A DNA stretch of 64,000 nt from NCBI GenBank assembly GCA_027923965.1, contig AP026969.1, positions 4,278,001 through 4,342,000 of the forward strand, written 5' to 3'. The DNA comes from Comamonadaceae bacterium OS-1. Lineage in GTDB: Bacteria > Pseudomonadota > Gammaproteobacteria > Burkholderiales > Burkholderiaceae_C. A model generated the notes under the pieces. The model saw nothing but the letters and a program-made list of their open reading frames with translations, ran no database searches and had not been told where the DNA came from. Made by a program: the position numbers and the translations under genes. Numbering within the stretch: position 1 is the stretch's first letter; the number at the start of each line of letters is the position of its first letter. Of the stretch, positions 8,946 through 17,278 are shown piece after piece.

Positions 8946-9829
8946 TACGGTTTCGCCTGCATCTCTTGCAGCAGCCAGGTCTTGAACGCCTGCGCCGCCG
9001 GGTGCGCCTGGTTGCCCTCGGGGGCGATCAGGTAGTAGGCCTCTTTCATGGGCAGGGCAAACGCCAGCGGGCGCACCAGCCGCCCGGCGCGGATCAGGTC
9101 GTTGGCGACGGTGTCGTGGGCCAACACCACGCCCAGGCCGTTTTGCGCCCACTCCAGGCTCAGCGCCCAGGTGCTGGTGCGGTGCACCAGGGGTCGGGCC
9201 ACCCGGCTTTTGGCGGGGTAGGCCTCCAGCCAGCTGTCCCAGCTTTGCAGCGTGCCCGGCAGGTCGAACAGGCGCTGGCGCAACAGGTCGTCCAGCCGCT
9301 GGATGCGCGCGCCCACCTCGGGCGAGCACACCGGGAAGATGCTGTCCTGGGTGAGCCGCTTACCCACCCGGCTCTCCCACTTGCCCTGGCCGAAGACGAT
9401 CTCCACATCGGCCGAATCGCTCTGCCGTTCTTCGGGCCAGATCGAGGTCACCACATTGAGCTGCACCCAGGGGTGCTGGTCCATGAAGCGGCCCAGGCGC
9501 GGACTGAGCCAGAACTTGGCAAACGACAGGTTCACGTGCAGCTCCAGCATGTCCGGCTCCTTACGGCCGGTGAGCACGCGGGTGCTTTCCTCCAGCATGG
9601 CAAACGCCGCCTGCACCGTGGGCAGGTAGCCCCGGCCCGCGTCGGTCAGCTCCAGGCCGCGCACCCGGCGCACAAACAGCGGGCGGCCAATGGCGTTCTC
9701 CAGGCTCTTGATCTGCTGGCTCACCGCCGACTGGGTCATGTACAGCTCTTGCGCCGCTGCGGTGAAGCTCAGGGCGCGGGCCGAGGCCTCGAAGGCGCGC
9801 AGCCAGTTCAACGGAGGTAATCTTTTCAT
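8945..9829 (-). CDS. LysR-family regulator, GcvA-like (probable regulator of tmpAB)
   Basis: A 294-residue LysR regulator with the GcvA-type N-terminus (RLPPLNWLRAFEASARALSF, then MTQSAVSQQIKSLE). The frame is open for 88 more codons upstream, but those come from the repeat at 9857-10013, and the Met at 9829 gives the standard family start. GGAGG-like AGGTAATC lies further upstream on the plus-strand reading, so no clear ribosome site decides it. It is divergent from the TmpA-like gene, with 294 bp between, the classic arrangement for a LysR activator and its target. The effector is unknown; a phosphonate or its hydroxylated form is the natural guess. Confidence 0.8.
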   Translation of the reverse strand: MKRLPPLNWLRAFEASARALSFTAAAQELYMTQSAVSQQIKSLENAIGRPLFVRRVRGLELTDAGRGYLPTVQAAFAMLEESTRVLTGRKEPDMLELHVNLSFAKFWLSPRLGRFMDQHPWVQLNVVTSIWPEERQSDSADVEIVFGQGKWESRVGKRLTQDSIFPVCSPEVGARIQRLDDLLRQRLFDLPGTLQSWDSWLEAYPAKSRVARPLVHRTSTWALSLEWAQNGLGVVLAHDTVANDLIRAGRLVRPLAFALPMKEAYYLIAPEGNQAHPAAQAFKTWLLQEMQAKP

Positions 9830-9856
9830 TGCAATTTTTACGTTAACGGTCAGTGC

Positions 9857-10013
9857 AAAGCACCCAAGTTTCAGACTGGACGCGCACCTTCCAGGGATGC
9901 CGTGGAACCGGCTTTGCCGGGCCACTGGCATCGCCCCCTGCGTGTCGCATTGGCTTTTCAAGCCAATGCGAGGGGGGTTGGCGAAAGATGCGCAGCACTG
10001 CAGCCTGGGGGTG
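9857..10013 (+). repeat. Dispersed repeat, family B (copy 1)
   Basis: About 150 bp whose core CCGTGGAACCGGCTTTGCCG and end GCAGCCTGGGGGTG recur in inverted orientation at 15253-15378. This copy carries an extra hairpin, CGCATTGGCTT / AAGCCAATGCG around 9947-9971. It occupies most of the LysR-tmpA intergenic region, so any promoter for the phosphonate genes lies within it or in the remaining 110 bp. Confidence 0.8.
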
Positions 10014-10123
10014 CTCCATAAGCCAGGCATTAGTTTTGCTAAGGTTATAGCGCTGTTTTCTTCGTTTGTCGGCCATGGGGTCTGGCGCGACACTCATTCA
10101 CCTCCTCCACCCGCGTCCACGCC

Positions 10124-11239
10124 ATGTCTGAAATCCACATTCTTTCCAACCCCACCCGGCTGGTCATGCGCACCGCTACGGGCGACACCCCCTTGCCCGC
10201 CCTGTGGTTGCGCGCCCTCAGCCCCGACCCCAGCCAGCGCGACCCGCTGACCGGCCAGCGCCTCATCAACCCGCACCTGTTTCCCGACGACCTGGCGCTC
10301 ACCGCCGCCCGCTGGGACGGCGCGCAATTGCACCTGGCCTTCAGCGACGGCTTTGCCGGGCACTTTGATGCGGCCGAGCTGCTGGAAGCCACGGTGCTCA
10401 GCGAAGGCTGCCCCGCGCCCCAGCCCTGGCGCGCCGATGCCGCCTACCAGCCGGTCTACCAGTGGCCCGATCTGGCGCAAGACGCGGTGCTGTACCAGGC
10501 GTTGAAAGACTTCATCGAACTCGGCTATTTGCTGGTGCACCACACGCCCACGCAGCCCGACTCCATCCTCACCATCGCCCGGCGTTTCGGCTTTGTGCGC
10601 GAAACCAACTTTGGTGCGTACTTCGAGGTGTATTCCCGCCCCGCCGCCGAGGCCATCGACCTGGCCTACCAACCCGTGGCGCTGGGCCCGCACACCGACA
10701 ACCCCTACCGCACCCCGGTGCCCGGCATCCAGCTGCTGCAGTGCCTGCAAAACGAAACCTCGGGGGGGCTGTCCAGCCTGGTAGACAGCCTGGCCGTGGC
10801 CGCGCAGGTGCGCCAGGAAGACCCCGAAGGCTTTGCGCTGCTGAGCCGCATCCCGCTGCGCTTCGAGCACCGCGATGCGACCACCCAGCTGGTGGCCATC
10901 AAACCCATGATTGAGCTCGACGGCAGCGGCCAGATGGTGGGCGTGCACTACAGCCCCCGGCTGGACAGCCTGCCGCTGATGTCCGAGGACGACACCCGCC
11001 GCTACCACCGCGCCCGCAAGCGCATGGGCCAGCTGTTTGACGACGATGCCTACGCGCTGCGCTTCCGGCTGGAGCCGGGGCAGATGATGGTGTTTGACAA
11101 CAACCGCGTGCTGCATGGCCGTACGTCGTTCAACCCCGCCGAAGGCCACCGCCAGTTGCAGGGCTGCTACATCGACCGCGACGGCCCGCGCAGCCTGTAC
11201 CGTGTGTTACATCGCCAATTCACTGGAACCCCCGCATGA
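10124..11239 (+). CDS. tmpA: Fe(II)/2-oxoglutarate dioxygenase, TmpA-like (2-trimethylaminoethylphosphonate hydroxylase)
   Basis: A 371-residue member of the gamma-butyrobetaine hydroxylase/TauD superfamily. Residues 20-90 form the small N-terminal domain of that group; the double-stranded beta-helix follows with metal ligands His190 and Asp192 (GPHTDNPYR) and His331 (VLHGRT), and Arg343 for 2-oxoglutarate. Such proteins are often annotated as carnitine-pathway enzymes. The gene overlaps by ATGA a PhnZ-type oxygenase gene, however, which is the arrangement of TmpA/TmpB: TmpA hydroxylates 2-(trimethylammonio)ethylphosphonate at carbon 1 and TmpB cleaves the product. The family and metal site are read from sequence; the substrate is inferred from the pairing. 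No strong ribosome site is visible. The gene is divergent from the LysR gene at 8945-9829. Confidence 0.75.
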   Translation: MSEIHILSNPTRLVMRTATGDTPLPALWLRALSPDPSQRDPLTGQRLINPHLFPDDLALTAARWDGAQLHLAFSDGFAGHFDAAELLEATVLSEGCPAPQPWRADAAYQPVYQWPDLAQDAVLYQALKDFIELGYLLVHHTPTQPDSILTIARRFGFVRETNFGAYFEVYSRPAAEAIDLAYQPVALGPHTDNPYRTPVPGIQLLQCLQNETSGGLSSLVDSLAVAAQVRQEDPEGFALLSRIPLRFEHRDATTQLVAIKPMIELDGSGQMVGVHYSPRLDSLPLMSEDDTRRYHRARKRMGQLFDDDAYALRFRLEPGQMMVFDNNRVLHGRTSFNPAEGHRQLQGCYIDRDGPRSLYRVLHRQFTGTPA

Positions 11240-11835
11240 TCACTGTTGCCAACCCCGCCACGCACGCCGTCAGCTTCACCCAGATGAAAGACGGCAGCAC
11301 CGAGGAATACCTGTTTCTGCAAAAGCTGGAGCACGGCTACGTGCGCGCCCTGCCCGACCGCCTGCTGCTGGCCCTGCACCGCCTGGGCGACTCGCTGGAG
11401 GGCTACCAGGTGAGCCGCCTGGAGCATTCGCTGCAAGCCGCCACCCGCGCCGAGGCCGACGGGGCCGACATCGAGACCATCGTCGCCGCCCTGCTGCACG
11501 ACCTGGGCGACGAGCTCGCGCCTGAAAACCATTCGCAGTTTGCCGCCGCCATCATCCGCCCCTACGTGCGCGCCGAGGTGACCTGGGTGGTGGAAATGCA
11601 CGGCCTGTTCCAGATGCAGTACTACGCCCACCACTACGGCAATCCGCCCGACGGCTACCTGGCCTACCGCGACCACCCCTGGTTTGCCGCCTGCTGCCGC
11701 TTCTGCGAGCACTACGACCAGGCATCGTTTGACCCGCACTACCCCAGCAAGCCTCTGTCGTATTTCGAGCCTATGCTGCGCGAAGTATTTGCCCGCCCAC
11801 CGTTTGACCCGGCTATCCTGAAAGAGTTAGCATGA
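11236..11835 (+). CDS. tmpB: PhnZ/TmpB-type HD-domain mixed-valent diiron oxygenase
   Basis: A 199-residue HD-domain protein. Aligned to PhnZ, the diiron ligands are all present: His64 (LEHSLQ), His88-Asp89 (LLHDLG), His99, His122 and Asp161. PhnZ cleaves 1-hydroxy-2-aminoethylphosphonate to glycine and phosphate; TmpB does the same on the trimethylated compound, giving glycine betaine and phosphate. At the PhnZ substrate-gating positions (Tyr24, Glu27) this protein instead has Leu54 and Tyr57, which speaks against the PhnZ substrate itself. The start overlaps the TmpA-like stop (ATGA), implying coupled translation. Generic annotation would call it an HD-domain hydrolase. Assignment is strong for the family and moderate for the exact substrate. 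Confidence 0.78.
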   Translation: MITVANPATHAVSFTQMKDGSTEEYLFLQKLEHGYVRALPDRLLLALHRLGDSLEGYQVSRLEHSLQAATRAEADGADIETIVAALLHDLGDELAPENHSQFAAAIIRPYVRAEVTWVVEMHGLFQMQYYAHHYGNPPDGYLAYRDHPWFAACCRFCEHYDQASFDPHYPSKPLSYFEPMLREVFARPPFDPAILKELA

Positions 11836-11839
11836 AAAA

Positions 11840-11892
11840 GGACTCTAGCGCTTATTCCATAGGCGCTAACAGCTCTTTATTTTGTAGCAGAT
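11840..11892. repeat. Family A palindromic repeat (copy 3)
   Basis: TAGCGCTTATTCCATAGGCG then CTAACAGCTCTTTAT, in the 70-bp gap between the TmpB-like and MocR-type genes. Confidence 0.75.
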
Positions 11893-11905
11893 AGCCCCGC
11901 TGTCC

Positions 11906-13240
11906 ATGCACCCTGCCCCCAACGTGGCGTCGATTGCCGAAGAGCTAGCCCAAAAAATCCGGGACGGCCAGCTGTCTGCGGGCGAAAAGCTGCCCGCCCA
12001 ACGGGTGCAGGCCCAGCGCCTGGGTGTGAGCCTTGCCACCGTCAACCGCGCCTATGCCCAGCTGGAGCAACTGGGCTTGGCGACAGCCCGCGTGGGCGAC
12101 GGCACCTATGTGCGCACCACCCCACCCGCCGCCGATGCCGCACCCATCGACCTGGCCCACAACGTGGCCATCCCCACCGATGAGGTGCAAGCCCTGCGCC
12201 AGGCGCTGGCCGAGATCAGCCAGGACCCGGCCTGCATGGCCGGGGTGCTGGCCTACCAGCCCGAAACCGGGGCCCCGCAGCACCGCCAGGCCGGGGCCGA
12301 CTGGCTGCGCCGCTTTGGCACCAGCGGCGACGCGAACCGCGTCATGGTCACACACGGCGCGCAGCACGGCCTGGCCGGGGTGCTGCGCACGCTGGCCAAA
12401 CCCGGCGACACCTTGCTCACCGAGTCGCTCAGCTACCCCGGCCTGCTGGCCCTGGCCAGGTCGCTGCGGCTGCAGGTGATAGGGCTGGAGATGGACGGTG
12501 AAGGCCTGCTGCCCGAGGCGCTGGACCAGGCCGCCCACAGCTACCAAGCCAAGCTGGTGTTTTGCAGCCCCACCCTGCACAACCCTTGCGTAAGCACGAT
12601 GTCGCTGCCGCGCCGCGAAGCCCTGGCCGCCGTGGTGCGCCGCCGCGGCCTGTGGCTGGTGGAAGACGTGGTGCATGCCGCCGTGCTGGCCCAGCCGCCA
12701 CCCGCCGTCTCTACCCTGGTGCCCGAACAGTCCTTTCTGCTGGCCAGCCTGAGCAAGGTGATGGCCCCGGGCCTGCGCGTGGGCTACCTAGAGGCCGCGC
12801 CCGAATGGCTGGACAAGGTGGCGGCCAGCATCCGCGCCGACTGCTGGATGGTGGCCCCGCTGATGCCCGAGATCGCCACCCGCTGGCTGGCCAGCGGCGA
12901 GGCGGAGCGCCTGATCACCCTGCAGCGCCAGCAAATAGACGAACGCCTGGCCCTGGCCCACACCTGCCTGGCCGGGTGGGACTACGCCTGGAGTGCCCAC
13001 CACCCGCACCTGTGGTTTCCCCTGCCCGAACCCTGGCACGCCAGCCCGTTTGCCGCCGCCCTGCGCCAGGCCGGTGTGCTGGTGCGCACCGCAGAACAGT
13101 TTGCCGCCGGGCGCAGCCGCGCCCCCCACGCCGTGCGCATCAGCCTGAACACCGCCACTTCGCCCGCGCAACTGCAACAGGGCCTGCTGGCCTTGGTGCA
13201 GGTGCTGGGCAGTACCCCACCCACCGACATGGCTCCATGA
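11906..13240 (+). CDS. MocR-type PLP-dependent aminotransferase-fold regulator
   Basis: A 444-residue fusion of a GntR winged helix (residues about 5-72, LGVSLATVNRAYAQLE) to a fold-type I aminotransferase domain. The PLP lysine is Lys284 in SLSKVMAPG, the pyridine-N Asp is Asp254 in VEDVVH, and Asn226 sits in LHNPC. MocR proteins bind DNA and sense PLP or amine ligands rather than catalyse transamination. The stop overlaps the start of the hydrolase at 13237, so the regulator and hydrolase are coupled. It may control that hydrolase or the phosphonate genes upstream; the sequence does not decide. Confidence 0.82.
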   Translation: MHPAPNVASIAEELAQKIRDGQLSAGEKLPAQRVQAQRLGVSLATVNRAYAQLEQLGLATARVGDGTYVRTTPPAADAAPIDLAHNVAIPTDEVQALRQALAEISQDPACMAGVLAYQPETGAPQHRQAGADWLRRFGTSGDANRVMVTHGAQHGLAGVLRTLAKPGDTLLTESLSYPGLLALARSLRLQVIGLEMDGEGLLPEALDQAAHSYQAKLVFCSPTLHNPCVSTMSLPRREALAAVVRRRGLWLVEDVVHAAVLAQPPPAVSTLVPEQSFLLASLSKVMAPGLRVGYLEAAPEWLDKVAASIRADCWMVAPLMPEIATRWLASGEAERLITLQRQQIDERLALAHTCLAGWDYAWSAHHPHLWFPLPEPWHASPFAAALRQAGVLVRTAEQFAAGRSRAPHAVRISLNTATSPAQLQQGLLALVQVLGSTPPTDMAP

Positions 13241-15249
13241 AAACCGTTAAATCCTTCCCCCGCAAAGTCCAGGAAATCGCCAACACCTTCATCCCCCTGG
13301 CCGACGGCACCCGCCTGGCCGCGCGCATCTGGCGGCCGGTGGATGCCGAGCGCAAACCCGTGCCCGCCATCCTCGAATACCTGCCCTACCGCAAGCGCGA
13401 CGGCACCGTGGTGCGCGATGCCCTCACCCACCCCTACCTGGCAGGCCACGGCTACGCCTGCGTGCGCGTGGACATGCGCGGCAGCGGCGACTCCGAGGGT
13501 GTGATGCTGGACGAGTACGCCGAACAGGAACTGGCCGATGCCGAAGAAGTCATCGCCTGGCTGGTGGCGCAAAGCTGGTGCACCGGCAAGGTGGGGATGA
13601 TGGGCATCTCCTGGGGTGGCTTTAACGGCCTGCAGGTGGCCGCACGCCAGCCGCCGGGGCTGGAGGCGGTGATCACCCTGTGCTCCACCGACGACCGCTA
13701 CAGCGACGACATCCACTACAAGGGCGGCTGCCTGCTGGGCGAAAACCTGGGCTGGTCGGCCACCATGCTGGCCTACTCAAGCCGCGCCCCCGACCCGGCC
13801 CTGGTGGGCGACCGCTGGCGCGCCATGTGGCTGGAGCGGCTGGAGGCCGAGCCGCTGCTGGCCATCCCCTGGCTGCAACACCCGCACCGCGATGCCTACT
13901 GGAAGCGCGGCTCGGTGTGCGAAGACTTCGGCACCATCCAGGCTGCCGTGCTGGCCATCGGCGGCTGGAACGATGCCTACTCCAACGCCGTGCCGCGCCT
14001 GGTGGCTGGCGTGCAAAGCCCTGTGAAGGGCATCATCGGCCCCTGGGCGCACAAGTACCCCCACTTCGCCGTGCCCGAGCCGCGCATCGGCTTTTTGCAA
14101 GAAGCCCTGCGCTGGTGGGACCAGTGGCTCAAGGGCGTGGACACCGGCGTGGACCAGGACCCGGCGCACCGCACCTACATCATGGAGCTAGGCCGCCCCG
14201 GTGCCAGCGTGGCGCACATCGCCGGGCGCTGGGTCAGCGACACCGTTTGGCCATCGGACCGGTCTGAAACCCAGCGTTGGTACCTGAACGCGCAGGGCCT
14301 GGGCCAGACACCCGAAACCAAAGGCAAAAAAATCGTCTCGTCCCCACAGCACACCGGTGCCGACAGCGGCGAGTACTGCATCATCTGGCTCGGCCCGGAG
14401 TTCCCCGGCGACCAGCGCCAGGACGATTCGGGCTCGCTCACCTTCGACACCCCGCCGCTGCAAAAGCCCATCGATCTGGTGGGCGCAGCGGTGCTGCACC
14501 TGCAGGTCAGCAGCGACCGCCCGGTGGCCATTGCCGCCATCCGCCTCAACAGCGTCTGGCCCGACGGGGCCGTGTCGCGCCTGACCTATGCGGTAGCCAA
14601 CCTGTGCCACCGCGACAGCCATGAGCATCCCGAGGTGCTGGAACCCGGCAAGGTCTACACCCTCAAAATTGCGCTGGACGACGTGGCCTGCACCGTCCCC
14701 AAGGGCCACCGCCTGCGCGTCTCCATCTCCACCAGCTACTGGCCGCTGATCTGGCCCGCGCCCGAGCCGGTGACGCTGACGGTGCACACGGGGAGTAGCT
14801 ACATCGACATCCCGGTGCGCAAACCCCGGCGCGGCGAGAAAGCCCCGGTGTTCGCCCCCGCCGAGGCCGCACCGCCGGTGAAGCTGGTGACCGTGCAGCC
14901 CGCCTGGAACCAGCGCGAGGTCACCACCGACCAGCGCACCGGCGAGCGCCGCATGGCCATCGTCGACGACTTTGGCCGCAGCACCAGCACCGAACACGGC
15001 CTGACCACCTGGGGCTGCGGGCGCGAGAACTACCGCATCCTGCCCGACGACCCGCTGTCGGCCCAACAAGACTGCCACTGGTCCATGGAGACCTCGCGTG
15101 GTGATTGGAAGGTGCGTACCGAAACCTATTCCAGCCTGCGCGCGACCAAGACGCACTGGCTGGTGTCGGGCAGACTGGAAGCCTATGAGGGCGACACCCA
15201 GGTGTTTGCCAAGGACTGGAACAAGAAGATCCCGCGCCAGCTGGTATGA
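13237..15249 (+). CDS. CocE/NonD-family alpha/beta hydrolase (X-Pro dipeptidyl-peptidase-like)
   Basis: A 670-residue serine hydrolase. The alpha/beta-hydrolase domain holds the triad Ser125 (GISWGG), Asp246 (GGWNDAY) and His272 (GPWAHKYP); a jelly-roll beta domain (about 400-560) is typical of CocE and acylase families. Known relatives cleave cocaine esters, glutaryl-cephalosporin, or X-Pro peptides. No signal peptide is visible, so it is probably cytoplasmic. The ATG at 13237 overlaps the MocR stop; the longer open frame upstream lies entirely within the MocR gene. The substrate is unknown, an ester or amide being the safest statement. Confidence 0.85.
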   Translation: MKTVKSFPRKVQEIANTFIPLADGTRLAARIWRPVDAERKPVPAILEYLPYRKRDGTVVRDALTHPYLAGHGYACVRVDMRGSGDSEGVMLDEYAEQELADAEEVIAWLVAQSWCTGKVGMMGISWGGFNGLQVAARQPPGLEAVITLCSTDDRYSDDIHYKGGCLLGENLGWSATMLAYSSRAPDPALVGDRWRAMWLERLEAEPLLAIPWLQHPHRDAYWKRGSVCEDFGTIQAAVLAIGGWNDAYSNAVPRLVAGVQSPVKGIIGPWAHKYPHFAVPEPRIGFLQEALRWWDQWLKGVDTGVDQDPAHRTYIMELGRPGASVAHIAGRWVSDTVWPSDRSETQRWYLNAQGLGQTPETKGKKIVSSPQHTGADSGEYCIIWLGPEFPGDQRQDDSGSLTFDTPPLQKPIDLVGAAVLHLQVSSDRPVAIAAIRLNSVWPDGAVSRLTYAVANLCHRDSHEHPEVLEPGKVYTLKIALDDVACTVPKGHRLRVSISTSYWPLIWPAPEPVTLTVHTGSSYIDIPVRKPRRGEKAPVFAPAEAAPPVKLVTVQPAWNQREVTTDQRTGERRMAIVDDFGRSTSTEHGLTTWGCGRENYRILPDDPLSAQQDCHWSMETSRGDWKVRTETYSSLRATKTHWLVSGRLEAYEGDTQVFAKDWNKKIPRQLV

Positions 15250-15252
15250 ATA

Positions 15253-15378
15253 TGGCTCACCCCCAGGCTGCGCTTCGCTACGCCAACCCCCTTGCAGGGG
15301 GCGATACCAGTGGCCCGGCAAAGCCGGTTCCACGGTATCCCTGGGTGGCGTGCGTTCAGACTGAACCTTGGGGTTGAA
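15253..15378 (-). repeat. Family B dispersed repeat (copy 2, inverted)
   Basis: Reverse-complement relative of 9857-10013; the shared core is CGGCAAAGCCGGTTCCACGG on the plus strand. It starts 3 bp after the hydrolase stop and lacks the extra hairpin of copy 1. Confidence 0.8.
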
Positions 15379-15389
15379 CTATTACGATT

Positions 15390-15450
15390 TATATGTCTTT
15401 CAGGCCCTCTGTGCTGATTCCATGGGCATGAGCAGCTATTATTTTTGAAG
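15390..15450. repeat. Family A palindromic repeat (copy 4)
   Basis: CTGTGCTGATTCCATGGGC then ATGAGCAGCTATTATTTTT, ending immediately before the DMT transporter start at 15456, so it supplies the leader of that gene. Confidence 0.7.
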
Positions 15451-15455
15451 CATCT

Positions 15456-16328
15456 ATGCAAACCAAGTATTTTGTGCAGTTGGTGGCCTTGTCGGCTCTG
15501 TGGGGCACCACCTTCATGCTGACGCGCCTGGCGGTGCCTACGCTGGGGCACAACCTGGTGGCCGGCCTGCGCATGGCCATGGCCACGCTGGTACTGGGCG
15601 CCATCATGCGGGTGGCGCGCCAGCCCTGGCCCTGGGCGCAGTGGCGCGAGATGTTTTTGCTGGGCGCGCTGGCGGTGGCCGGGCCGCACTTTTTCTACGC
15701 GTGGTCGTCGGTGGAGCTGCCTGCGGCCTACGGCTCGCTGCTGTCGGTCACGGCGGTGCTGTTTGGGGCGATCATTTCGGCCACCATGAAAGAGGAGGTG
15801 CTCACCCCGGTGAAGCTGGCGGGCTGCCTGCTGGGCTTTGGCGGCGCGGCGTTGGTGGTGCAGTTGGGCCCTGTGAACCCCACGCCACTGCTGGTGCTGT
15901 CGGCCCTGGGCTGCGTGGCGGGGGCATCGCTGTCGGGCATGTCCACTCCTTTCCTCAAGCGCGCCACCACCCGGCTGGAGCCGCTGGCCATCACCGCCGG
16001 CATGCATGCCACCGGCGCGCTGCTGCTGCTGCCCGGTGCCCTGTACGACCTGCCCCGCGCACACTTCACGCTGCCCGCACTGGCCGGGGTGGTGCTGATG
16101 GGCACCATGACCTCGGGCATGGCGTACTGGATGTACATGCGCATCATGCGCCACGTTCCCCCGGTGGCGGCACTGAGCAGCACCTTTCTGGTCACCGGTT
16201 TTGGCGTGCTGTTTTCCATCATTTTTCTGGGCGAAGCCACCGGCCCCGGGCTGTACGCAGGCGGCGCGCTGATCGTCTTGGCCAGCATGATGGTCATGGG
16301 CTTTAACCCCTTTCGCCGCACGGCGTAA
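15456..16328 (+). CDS. DMT-superfamily transporter (EamA domain)
   Basis: A 290-residue inner-membrane protein with ten predicted helices in two EamA repeats; ALWGTTFMLTRLAVP in helix 1 is the family signature. Members export amino acids or other small metabolites, and some import. It stands 26 bp upstream of a beta-hydroxyacid dehydrogenase and aldehyde dehydrogenase on the same strand, probably as one transcription unit, so it may move the substrate or product of those enzymes. Direction and substrate cannot be told. Confidence 0.85.
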   Translation: MQTKYFVQLVALSALWGTTFMLTRLAVPTLGHNLVAGLRMAMATLVLGAIMRVARQPWPWAQWREMFLLGALAVAGPHFFYAWSSVELPAAYGSLLSVTAVLFGAIISATMKEEVLTPVKLAGCLLGFGGAALVVQLGPVNPTPLLVLSALGCVAGASLSGMSTPFLKRATTRLEPLAITAGMHATGALLLLPGALYDLPRAHFTLPALAGVVLMGTMTSGMAYWMYMRIMRHVPPVAALSSTFLVTGFGVLFSIIFLGEATGPGLYAGGALIVLASMMVMGFNPFRRTA

Positions 16329-16354
16329 ATCGTTTTTATCCACGGGAGTTTGAG

Positions 16355-17275
16355 ATGGCACTGAACATTGGTTTTATTGGTCTGGGCAGCTTGGGCGAGG
16401 GCCTGTGCAACAGCCTGGTGAAGGCGGGCTTTGCGGTCACGGTGACCGACCTGAACCCGGCGGCGGCGCAAAAGCTGCTGGCGGCGGGCGCGGCCTGGGC
16501 AGACGATGTGGCCGGGGTCTGCCGGGAGGCGGATGTGGTGATCACCGTTCTGCCCTCACCCGCCATCTCCCGCAAAGTCGTAGAGGGCCCCGGCGGTGTG
16601 TTTGACAACCTGCGCGCAGGCGGCGTGTGGATCGAGATGAGTACCACCGACTTTGAAGACCTGCAGCGCCTGCAGGCGGCGGCCGCCGAGCGCGGCATTG
16701 CGGTGCTGGAATGCCCGGTAACCGGCGGCGTGCACCTGGCCAACTCGGGGCAGATCACCGTGCTGGTGGGCGGCGACGAAGCGGTGTTCCAGCGTGTGGA
16801 GCCGCTGCTGGCGGCCATGGGCGGGCAGATCATCTACATGGGCAAGCTGGGCAATGCGTCGGTGGTGAAAGTGGTCACCAATATGCTGGCCTTCATCCAC
16901 CTGGTGGCCGCGGGCGAGGCCATGATGGTGCCCGCCAAATACGGCGTGGACCCGGATGCCACCTACCGCGCCATCCGCGCCAGCTCGGGCAACAGCTTTG
17001 TGCACGAGACCGAGTCGCAGCTCATCCTCAGCGGCAGCTACAACGTCAAGTTCAACATGGACCTGGCCTGCAAAGACCTGGGCCTGGTCAACGGCATCGC
17101 CGAAAAACTGGGCGTGCCGCTGGAGCTGGGCGGCATGACGCAGCAGATCTTCCGCCGCGCACGCGGCATGTTCGGCAGCCAGGCGCAAAGCCCCGAGGTG
17201 GTGCGCATGCTGGAGCAGGCCTGCGGACTGGAACTGCGCGCGCCCGGCTACCCCACGGAACTGGTGGCGGAGTAA
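16355..17275 (+). CDS. NAD(P)-dependent beta-hydroxyacid dehydrogenase (3-hydroxyisobutyrate dehydrogenase family)
   Basis: A 306-residue enzyme of the family that oxidises 3-hydroxyisobutyrate, tartronate semialdehyde (in reverse) or similar beta-hydroxyacids. It has the N-terminal Rossmann motif GFIGLGSLGEGL, the substrate-binding segment CPVTGGVHLANSG and the catalytic Lys in GNASVVKVVTNML. The CPVTGG (in place of the more common DAPVSGG) and VHLA mark a subgroup of unknown substrate. It is followed after 3 bp by an aldehyde dehydrogenase, so an alcohol-to-aldehyde-to-acid sequence is likely. Confidence 0.83.
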   Translation: MALNIGFIGLGSLGEGLCNSLVKAGFAVTVTDLNPAAAQKLLAAGAAWADDVAGVCREADVVITVLPSPAISRKVVEGPGGVFDNLRAGGVWIEMSTTDFEDLQRLQAAAAERGIAVLECPVTGGVHLANSGQITVLVGGDEAVFQRVEPLLAAMGGQIIYMGKLGNASVVKVVTNMLAFIHLVAAGEAMMVPAKYGVDPDATYRAIRASSGNSFVHETESQLILSGSYNVKFNMDLACKDLGLVNGIAEKLGVPLELGGMTQQIFRRARGMFGSQAQSPEVVRMLEQACGLELRAPGYPTELVAE

Positions 17276-17278
17276 GCC

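Noticed and set aside
9830..10093. N-terminal extension of the LysR protein by 88 residues
   Set aside because: The extension is encoded by the family B repeat and precedes the normal family start at 9829.
10124..11239. Calling the first oxygenase gamma-butyrobetaine hydroxylase
   Set aside because: The overlap with a PhnZ-type gene and lack of carnitine genes favour the phosphonate role.
12562..13236. N-terminal extension of the CocE/NonD hydrolase
   Set aside because: It is an out-of-frame reading of the MocR gene; the ATG at 13237 begins the conserved domain.
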